Of a DNA stretch of 64,000 nucleotides, positions 56,901-64,000 are shown in pieces. Each line of letters opens with the position of its first letter. Position 1 is the stretch's first letter. The notes under the pieces were generated by a model, which worked only from the letters and a program-made list of their open reading frames with translations, did no database searches and was not told the origin of the DNA. The position numbers and the translations under genes are program-made. This DNA comes from Ciona intestinalis (taxonomy: Eukaryota; Chordata; Ascidiacea; Phlebobranchia; Cionidae): NCBI RefSeq assembly GCF_000224145.3, contig NC_020176.2, forward strand, positions 4,803,462-4,867,461, read 5' to 3'.

Positions 56901-59047
56901 GGTGCCCCCCACCCTAGTATATTAAGTTTTGTTTACTAATTCATATTTACAATAAAATATACCCTAGCAAAATACCTAACATTTTTACTCATTACTCTAT
57001 AGCACATTCAAACTACTTCACAAAACCATATTTACATTGAATTATATCCCTAGTATAACTGCAATGAAAGTGAGTACCTGGGAGGACGACCTTTGGATCG
57101 GGACGGGGCGTATGATCTTTGTATTGAAGATAAGTTCTGGCCCGTGAGGAAAAACCCCGACCAGAAGTGTTTGATGTATTCGTTTGGAGTTGGTAATGAT
57201 TGGAGTTTTGATGACGAGATTGCTAAGAGAGGATGTGAGGTTCATGCCTTTGATCCAAGTAAGTTGGTAACTTATTTAGCTACTGTTTAACCTATGTATA
57301 TTAAGTTCCTACAATGTCACGCCATGGGACCTGGGATTTAGGCCAGAGTTGGCGCATTATACCAACATTGTATATGCGCATTCTATTCTATATGGGTGAG
57401 GTCCTACAACACATCATGCCATGGTACCTGAGATTTATGCCAGAGTTGGCACATTATCCCAACACCCAGGGAGCTACCACAAGTAACCACTGAGTCAGAG
57501 CAAAATTTATCAAGTGTCTTGTACAAAGATACAAACACCAATCAGTATCAAGCATCGAACCCGGTATCCTTCAGTAACAACGCCTAATCTTTAAGCCAAT
57601 GCGCTTGAAATAATAAACATACCACAAAAGACAAAACCTTTAAATAATTCATGGTGACACGCTTGTCTCAATGTCTGTGATAGCTTCTAAACTAGAACAT
57701 TGTGGAAAGTATGAACTCACACCCCACTCCAGAATACATTGCTGTATTTGCCTCATGTAATAGGTTAAATAAGTTCATCCATTGATCATTCATTCAATTA
57801 TACAGAAAGAGAATAGATATATCAAATATTAGCCCACCCACCCCAAGTATGCAACCACAATAACACACCCACCCCAGGTATGGACCGGCTCGATGATTCC
57901 CCCCTCGGTGACCACGGGGTCCGCTTCCACAAGATCGGAATCTCAGGAACCGACATCGATAAAGATGCCAATGGATGGAAGATGAGAACCTTCAGTAAGT
58001 TTTAATATAGGAATAAATATAACTGTTGTGTGGGGGGAAACGGCAGTTGTTATAACACGGATGTTCTGTTTTATACACCCCGTGCCAGCTTATGAGTTAC
58101 CACATATGCAACTTTGTGGGTGAAAACATGCCTACAATGGTGGTAGCATAGTATAAACAATACACTGGCTTGCCAGCAAATGCACAACTTAAAAAGAAAG
58201 CTACTGTATTCAAAGAGAAATAATGTTATGTGTTTAGTCACAAAAGACAAAGTTTAATTAACCTGTCAATCAAACACAGGTACCTTGTTGAAAGAGCTCG
58301 GTCATAATGGTCGTTGGATGGATTACTTGAAAGTTGACACCGATGCCCCTGGAGGTGGCGGGTTCGAAGATATGGTGGGTGGCTGGGAGGGTGTTTAAGT
58401 GTGCCTGGGTGTAGGGGTGTGGGTTTATCAAATTTTGAGAAACTGAATAAATGGTTTTATTTCATAAGGGGAGGTATTAAAACTAGGATCCATTGGCATT
58501 CAGTTTTATTTTTAAAGACTGTGCTTTTTGCTAATTTCCCTTTTTTGCTGTTATAAGTAAATTTATCTTCGCTACAGGAATTCAAGGAGACAAAAGAAAG
58601 TTATGTTATAACATTTGTTGTTTGGATTACACAAATAAAAGCAAAATTTAAAATAGGAACAACAGTTGCTAAAACAATTGCATAAAATATAAAATATATA
58701 AAAGCAACTAATTTTTCTAATTTTAGATCATGCAAGAATTACTGGACACCGGACTTTACAGTTGTGTGCGACAATACTCAATGGAGATACATCTCATGGG
58801 TCCTCTTACACAGAAAAGGTGGCTGGATCGTTCAAGAAACATCTATAACCAGATGACCCAACTTAACGACCATGGCTGGAGGCTTTATAATAAAACGGAT
58901 AATGTCCGAGCTGCCAAGATAGTTTTAAAACGCCCAGATTTCTCGCAAGATGAGATGAGACCTAGGGCCTTGAATGGGGCAGAGGAAATATTATGGGAAA
59001 CTTCTTTCGTTAATTTTGACGTAAAGGGACCATGCCTTGTTAAATAG
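53911..59047 (+). CDS. METTL24-like type II membrane methyltransferase-fold protein (8 exons)
   Basis: Exons 53911-54037, 54394-54441, 55860-55889, 56583-56659, 57054-57258, 57878-57994, 58280-58374, 58727-59047; every junction is in phase, 339 residues (human METTL24 366). Residues 7-27 (VWLGCCTVVLLVLIKMFLF) are a signal anchor. The fold shows CLMYSFGVGNDWSFDDEIAK (human CLVYSFGINNDWRFDEDMAK), GCEVHAFDPS, GNxGRWMDYLKVDTDAP (human YLKMDIE) and SMEIHL. This is the Methyltransf_22 type. Substrate and location are not known for the family; the anchor suggests the secretory pathway. Introns carry several MITEs and family A repeats. AATAAA near 59346. Confidence 0.9.
54463..54659 (-). mobile_element. 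Family B MITE in METTL24-like intron
   Basis: ATATGGTAGGTTGGGGAAGA ... CATCTTTCCCCACCCTACTATA; full length. Confidence 0.9.
55111..55304 (-). mobile_element. Family B MITE, second subfamily
   Basis: GACGATGGGGTAAGATGGTA ... ACCAACGCTCTTTTAGAGTC ... TCTTACCCTAACCTAATATA. Confidence 0.83.
55445..55700. repeat. Two family A repeats in inverted arrangement
   Basis: A unit in minus orientation (GGCACGAGGTGTATGAAACA ... CGCCATGCGAGGATAAATAA, 55452-55535) is followed by one opening in plus orientation (GAATGTAACTTACTTCATCC, 55552) and a further core (GAAACCGAACATACGTGGTA). It is a potential foldback. Confidence 0.8.
55983..56100 (-). repeat. Family A repeat
   Basis: AAAGTTACATATATGATGAT ... CACAAGGTGTATGAAACAGA ... 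CACATGAGGATAAATAACTT; one unit, in METTL24-like intron 3. Confidence 0.82.
56385..56432 (+). repeat. Family A fragment
   Basis: GCATACACCTTATACCCGTT then TACGAGTTACCATGTATGTA; the right half of a unit. Confidence 0.75.
56766..56921 (-). mobile_element. Family B MITE, worn
   Basis: AAGGTTGGAAAAGAAGGGAC ... GTCGTGAGAATACGGTTTTA ... GGTGCCCCCCACCCTAGTATA; interior partly lost. Confidence 0.8.
57305..57470 (+). repeat. Family C repeats in METTL24-like intron
   Basis: About one and a half units: GGGACCTGGGATTTAGGCCA, CCAACATTGTATATGCGCAT, ATATGGGTGAGGTCCTACAA. Confidence 0.85.
57470..57612 (-). mobile_element. tRNA-derived SINE fragment
   Basis: Minus strand: GCGCATTGGCTTAAAGATTA (A-box-like), GGATACCGGGTTCGATGC (B-box-like), then the ACACTTGATAAAT body shared with the copy at 41985. 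Confidence 0.72.
58012..58125 (+). repeat. Family A repeat
   Basis: AATATAACTGTTGTGTGGGG ... GTTATAACACGGATGTTCTG ... CCCCGTGCCAGCTTATGAG; one unit. Confidence 0.82.
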
Positions 59048-59429
59048 ATGATTAATGAAACATTTATGATATCTATGTTATGTTGCACGTTATTACAAAA
59101 GTACCGAATTATTTACAAAACAATGAACTTTATTTGTACACAATGCTACATATGCAAGATTGAACATTTTTTTTCAAGTTCGATAAAAATTCAGAATATA
59201 TAGAACTCAAAATATTACCTATATCAATTTGCTTTAAAATAAGTAGATGTACTAATGTTCTGTCTCTATATCTTTAAACACAATGGAACTTTCATCCCTT
59301 TATATTTTGTTGTGCATATTACTCTGAAGCTAGTTAGGTTTTTATAATAAATTGTTTCACAATATTCAACAATGAGTGAAGTTTCGTGAGGACAGAAATC
59401 AACAACAGATGTTCAAGATATGACTTTTG

Positions 59430-59620
59430 TGCTAAGCACAAAGTTAAGTGTCCTTAAGCAAGACACTTCACTTAATTTCCCCAACCCAGTGGTCACTTAA
59501 GGCTTGTCCAAATTGTCAGCCATACAGAAAAACAATTACCAGCAAAATTACAGAACAGAACAGCTGTGTTAGAACGACTGATATCGTTGCCCCGCCATGC
59601 AAGGATAAAAAAGTTACATT
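59430..59620. repeat. SINE-like patch followed by a family A unit
   Basis: TAAGCAAGACACTTCACTTA and CAACCCAGTGGTCACTTAAG resemble SINE body sequence. From about 59540, ACAGAACAGCTGTGTTAGAA ... CGCCATGCAAGGATAAAAAA is a family A unit. Confidence 0.65.
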
Positions 59621-60655
59621 GGTTTATTCATTCAAAACCCCCTTTGGTATAAATAAATGTAAATATATAAAGTATAAAACCAGACAAAAACTTGGTTCAA
59701 GTAACAATAAATACAGTTATGTCACTGCACCCATTGTGATCACATACATATAATTGCTAGAAAATCAAATATAAAATATATGTTGTATATAAACCACATT
59801 TTGCCGATAGAAAATATATTTCAAAAAGCAGCATTTACTTGACTCCAGTGTACGGTGATACAGCAATATACATCAAGTTGATATAAATAAACAAAGTGCA
59901 GAATCAAGAGCGTGAAGCAACGTAAATATTATTGCTCCATGGTATAAAGTGCAAACAAACCATAGAATTGCTCATCGATCACAAATGCTGAAAATTTCCT
60001 GACGATAACTTAGAAAATACACTCAAACTTGGAGGGGTAACGAAAAAAAGTGGTCATGCGATAATAAACAACATATCGTACGTTTAACACAAACTATATA
60101 ACTTCAACAACAAAGGCAAGTCTAACAAAGGATAGTGGGAAAGATATATACCATAGAACGAATCCACTTTAGGAAAATCTTTTTTATATAGGTTTAGTGT
60201 AGGAGAAAGCTATTTCAAGGTTAAATTTAACTTGGATGTAATTAATGTCAAACATTAAAATTTACAAAATTTTGCAGTAGAGTTAAATAGTGTGGATATT
60301 TCGTATATGGCGGATGCGTTATATGATATACAAGCCACCCTGATTGTGCAATAGCAGTGTTTACAATACATTGCTACTTACAAACATATTTGCAATAAAT
60401 AAACATAATATATCAGCATTGGGCAACACTGATATCAAAATCACTTGTTTTGCATCACTTTACCATCAACCATAAACAAAATAACTGCTATTAAGTTAAG
60501 GAGGTTTCAAACTATTTGGACGTGTTTAAAAAAAACTACAACAGAAAGTAAATGACAACACATAATAGCAGAGTCTGATTGAATATTTATAGCCAGCATA
60601 TTTACTATAATAAGCATTTTAACTGCAATGTTGAAGTCATCGTATACTATCTAGT

Positions 60656-60705
60656 ATTAGTGGCGTAGTCAGGGGGGTATTAAGGAAGTCATTCCACCCC
60701 CTTTT
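60656..60705. mobile_element. Solo end of a GTGGCGTAGTCAG TIR element
   Basis: AGTGGCGTAGTCAGGGGGGT resembles the termini of the elements at 19799 and 40475; no partner end was found. Confidence 0.5.
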
Positions 60706-60811
60706 TTATAAATTTAAAAAAGGTGTTTTTCTGATGCTTTTTTGAATATGGCACTGCCCACGCTACATATTGCGGAATAAGCTTCACAGCATTAATTATG
60801 TCACAAACATT

Positions 60812-60991
60812 ATATAGTACGGTGGGGTAAGATGGTACATAATATCCAAATCCAGATTTTGAACAATTGACAACGCTCGTTTAGAGTTGTAAGGATACAG
60901 TTTTATAATTATTTTAATGTTCTTTGTTGACTACCAAATGGGATGAGGAAATAGAACGAAAAGGTGTCCCATCTTCCCCCACCCTACTATA
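60812..60991 (-). mobile_element. Family B MITE, near full length
   Basis: TATATAGTACGGTGGGGTAA ... CATCTTCCCCCACCCTACTATA, just past the TP53I13-like stop codon. Confidence 0.88.
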
Positions 60992-61005
60992 CTCATGTTA
61001 CTAAT

Positions 61006-63669
61006 TCATATTTCGTCTTCCGAATAAGATTGAGTTTCATCTATTAGTTTGTATTGTGTGGCTGATGAGTTACGAACGTATCCTTTCTTCTTGCCTTTCT
61101 TTAATATATGGGGGAAGCTACGAACAACCGCTGTGAACGGAATGGTTGTATGACATAAGTTGTATAATGTAACACTGTGGGGTCTTGGTGCCGGGAATTA
61201 TGGATACATCTGGACTAAATACAGGTTTCTTGCTCATGGATCTTAAGCCATTTCCCATATAGAATAGAATGTGCATATACAATGTTGGGGTAATGAGCCA
61301 ACTCTGGCCTAAACCCCAGGTCCCATAGCTTGCCTCACTGTAGGACCTCACCCATATAGAATAGAATATACATATACAATGTTAGGGTAATGAGCCAACT
61401 CTGGCTTAAATCCCAGGTCCCATAGCTTGCCTCACTGTAGGACCTCACCCATACAGAATAGAATGTGCATATACAATGTAGGGGTAATGAACCAACTCTG
61501 GCCTAAATTTCATGTCCCCACCCATATATAGTGGTGGATGGTAGCCCTCATTTAACAACAACACACCCCTATATACAATGCACCTTAACATAACACACCA
61601 GACACCCCTATATTTATCTCATGTCCCAACTCACCAGCGACACTTAGTGACCCAGCTGACGAATCGTCCGACCAAACTTTCGCTTTCTCGTTTCCTTCGT
61701 ATCGTTTCTGCCACAACTTGGTGTAACACAACCCACATGTTAATATGATTAGGAGGAATAGAAGAGAACCAACTGCCCATGCAGCTTCCTCTGTTCTGTG
61801 GTGGAGATGGACATTACTGTATTTTAATAACATGGCTTTTTACATAGTAGACACACATAGCATACACTAAACAATGTACCTTACATAATAGAACATATAT
61901 AGTAGGGCGGGGGAAGATGGGACACCTGTTCATTCTATTTTCTCGTCCAATTCGGTAATAAACATAAAAAATACAAAGAATTATAAAACCGTATCCTCAC
62001 AATTCCCGTAGACAATTGTTAATTGTTTAAAACACGATCACGATATTTGAAAAATATGTCCTAAAGGTGTCCCATCTTCCCCCGTCCTACTATACCAAAA
62101 GTATATATTATATATATTGATATTTATTAATGGAATTGTTGAACCTAAGTTTAATACCCATGATATAAAACAACAATCCCCCATGCTTTACTTGTATTTA
62201 AAAAATCATATTTACATAATAAACGTTTTCTTTTTCAAATACAATAGCAAAGATCAAGTTAAAATAATGAAAAAATTGGAATTATTAAAAAAATAATCGC
62301 TAAATCAAGCAAAAGTAAAAACTACAACAGTAAAATGCCATGCATTATGCATATCAAGTTTTGTTTTCTCACGTCGTAAATATAATTGACATAACAATGA
62401 AACTCACCTCGGTGTTTTGGTTGAAGGATTATTCGCTTCGTTCGGTAATTCAGGAACTTTAATGGGTTGCTGTGAAAAATGTGGAATAACAAAGTTGGAA
62501 ATGATGAAATGATATACGAGTGAGGTGAGGCATGTCATTGGATCTGAGATTTAGGCCAGGGTTAGCCCATTACCTCAACATTGTATATGCACATTCTATT
62601 CTGTATGGGTGAGGACCTGAGATTTAGGCAGAGTTGGCCCATTACCCAACATTGAGTGGGCGAGTGTGCCCATCCTGCTCTGTAGCTGAGGTACCACAGC
62701 AGAAAATAGTAGGCCTTCACCACAAACCAACATTAAGTTGAGTGCAATACAGCCAAAACAAAAGTGCTTACAGTAGGACCTTACCCATATAAAATACAGC
62801 CTTAATAATAAGTTACTTTGAACAACAAGACTTACAATAACGGTAGGCTTCACGAGTTCACACGATGGCCCGTCCTCCGCACATGTTTGGCCCGGTTCGC
62901 TTGGTTTGATTGACAGGTTAACAAGCGTGTAGTTTAAACTACCTTGTTCATCATCATGCGACTCCCCACCATACTGTATTGCATGGCGGACCCACGCTCG
63001 TACGTCACTCACATTAATCGACGACATTTGGTAAACGTTGCCGTAAGTTAAGACCGCAATCGGCTGAAACAAAGTTTTTTGAAACACCAACATCTACTTT
63101 ATAAGTAGTATTATAATAAAATTTTAAACCTGTCACGAAAAGTTATTTCGACAAGACGGGCAGGTAAAACTGTAAGAGATGACTTAAATATAATAAAATT
63201 GATATGCATATTTATGAAATGTGGGGCAGGGCTCTGACTGTAGTGTAGACTTCATGGCTGCCTAATGCCATTTAAAAAAACACAAAGATTTTTTTGAGAT
63301 TACAAAAAGATCTCTGCGATTACCTTGACCTTTAGACACAGAATCATGAAAAGTGTTGAATAAAATAACTGACATCAATATATTAGCTCAATGTGGGTTA
63401 TTTTATTGATGAAGCTACCGGTTTTAAGTGTGTATGAAAGGGGTCATGAAAGACTTGGAAACAAAAACACCTTCTGCTCATGGCTTTATTTCTGGTTACA
63501 AAGTGGTGAATAACAGAGTAAAACTGAAACAGGTATGAAAAACACCCACTTACGTGTTCCTTTGTTAGATTCTTATGCGCAGTAATTAGATGTTTCCATG
63601 TGCACGATGTTGCTACACATCGTAGTTGCTTCACCAATGCATCGGGTGTACATGGATGGTACATGAACA
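61006..63669 (-). CDS. TP53I13: TP53I13 homologue (DUF3105), 3' part; 5' exons lie beyond the window
   Basis: Exons on the complement: 63554-63669, 62836-63063, 62408-62469, 61635-61795, 61006-61130; all in phase. The first visible codons read FMYHPCTPDALVKQL (human TP53I13 FLYHPCAHPWLKLQL), then LTKEHPIAVLTYGNVYQM (human LTQDRPLVLTAWGLALEM). A membrane helix follows EEAAWAVGSLLFLLIILTCG (human [20 protein letters not shown]), then SLSVAAVVRSFP (human DTVAAVLKRRL) and a basic-then-acidic tail ending SYSEDEI. This predicts a type I membrane protein with a lumenal DUF3105 domain. The human gene is p53-inducible and poorly understood. The signal peptide exon is not in the window. Good assignment despite the missing start. 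Confidence 0.88.
61250..61530 (-). repeat. Tandem family C repeats in TP53I13 intron
   Basis: About three units: AATGTTGGGGTAATGAGCCA, CTCACTGTAGGACCTCACCC and ATAGAATAGAATGTGCATAT recur. Confidence 0.9.
61895..62095 (+). mobile_element. Family B MITE in TP53I13 intron, full length
   Basis: TATATAGTAGGGCGGGGGAA ... CTTCCCCCGTCCTACTATA, about 200 bp. Confidence 0.9.
62515..62660 (+). repeat. Family C repeats in TP53I13 intron
   Basis: GAGTGAGGTGAGGCATGTCA, CTCAACATTGTATATGCACA and CTGTATGGGTGAGGACCTGA. Confidence 0.82.
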
Positions 63670-64000
63670 CTACAGCGTTATGCTAAGAATATTAAGATTG
63701 TTGGATATTTATTTATATTTATAGTTATGATCGCAAAGATAAATCAAAAATTGTTTTGAAAGTTTTGACATTTTAATACTATCTAAATAGTAGATTTTAA
63801 TATATGTTGTTGTCGCAACCAAGCATATTATGTTCTATATTATGTGGGTAAGGTCCCACATTATGGCATGACCTGAGATTTAGGCCGGAGTTGGCCAATT
63901 ACCTCTTATCATATTAAAAGCCAAATGGTCTTCTGGCGAATTAAATTCAGGTTTATTAAACAATATTATCTTTTATAAAAAGAAACAATTCTTAAGTTTA
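63670..64000. other. Right edge, intron of TP53I13
   Basis: Contains one family C fragment (63835-63905: TATGTGGGTAAGGTCCCACA, GACCTGAGATTTAGGCCGG). The missing 5' exons of TP53I13 must lie to the right. Confidence 0.55.

Larger units (their letters stand above)
59048..61005. other. Spacer between converging METTL24-like and TP53I13 genes
   Basis: AT-rich. Holds a SINE-like patch and family A unit (59430-59620), a TIR fragment (60656) and a MITE (60812). No gene was recognised. Confidence 0.45.

Noticed and set aside
59448-59753. 101-codon plus-strand frame
   Set aside because: It crosses SINE-like and family A repeat sequence.
61118-61351. A 77-codon frame as the last exon of TP53I13
   Set aside because: It cannot be joined in phase and runs through family C repeats; the acceptor at 61131 gives an in-phase exon matching the human tail.

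Overview
The window is animal nuclear DNA: AT-rich, with compact multi-exon genes, short GT-AG introns, very high repeat density and three runs of N. The proteins are deuterostome homologues (SAMTOR, STK40, SAP18, p38 MAPK, a connexin, ODR4, a carbohydrate sulfotransferase, a METTL24-like protein, TP53I13). Together with the short MITEs that start TATAGTAGGGTGGGG, this points to a tunicate, most likely Ciona (inference; no database was searched). Two blocks appear twice beside gaps and look like two haplotypes of a heterozygous animal placed end to end.

Layout. 0.3-5.1 kb: two nearly identical single-exon SAMTOR genes (+), each behind a 130-bp minisatellite. 6.1-14.2 kb: a 13-exon STK40 pseudokinase gene (-) with a very long N-terminal extension; exons 3, 4 and part of 2 are repeated next to a gap. 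14.8-15.9 kb: a single-exon glucoside-xylosyltransferase-like protein (+) without the family's catalytic motifs. 16.6-17.8 kb: SAP18 (-). 20.1-21.2 kb: a single-exon p38 MAP kinase (-) with one extra base near its start. 24.9-27.6 kb: a five-exon connexin (-). 27.6-34.3 kb: a gene-poor stretch with a CRE/TATA promoter-like site and one unassigned ORF. 34.4-34.9 kb: a possible two-exon gene for a 99-residue protein (+). 35.4-40.1 kb: ODR4 (-). 41.6-45.3 kb: a Golgi carbohydrate sulfotransferase (-). 48.6-52.3 kb: an unrecognised mucin-like type I membrane protein of 619 residues (+). 53.9-59.0 kb: a METTL24-like membrane methyltransferase-fold protein (+). 61.0 kb to the right edge: the 3' part of a TP53I13/DUF3105 gene (-).

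The genes are unrelated housekeeping, signalling, secretory-pathway and junction genes; nothing suggests an operon or gene cluster acting together. Exon structures were read from protein homology, phase-consistent GT-AG junctions and open frames, and almost every junction closes in phase. Repeats fill most of the rest: about 22 copies of one MITE, 97-98-bp and 71-bp unit families, a roughly 120-bp minisatellite in opposite orientations at 24.3 and 35.1 kb, and tRNA-derived SINE fragments. No LTR, retroviral or Polinton-like element was recognised.

The best candidates for something undescribed are the mucin-like receptor-type protein, the catalytically stripped GT8 protein, the 444-residue STK40 extension with two possible PP1-docking motifs, and an unusual number of the palindrome TGACGTCA (12 copies).
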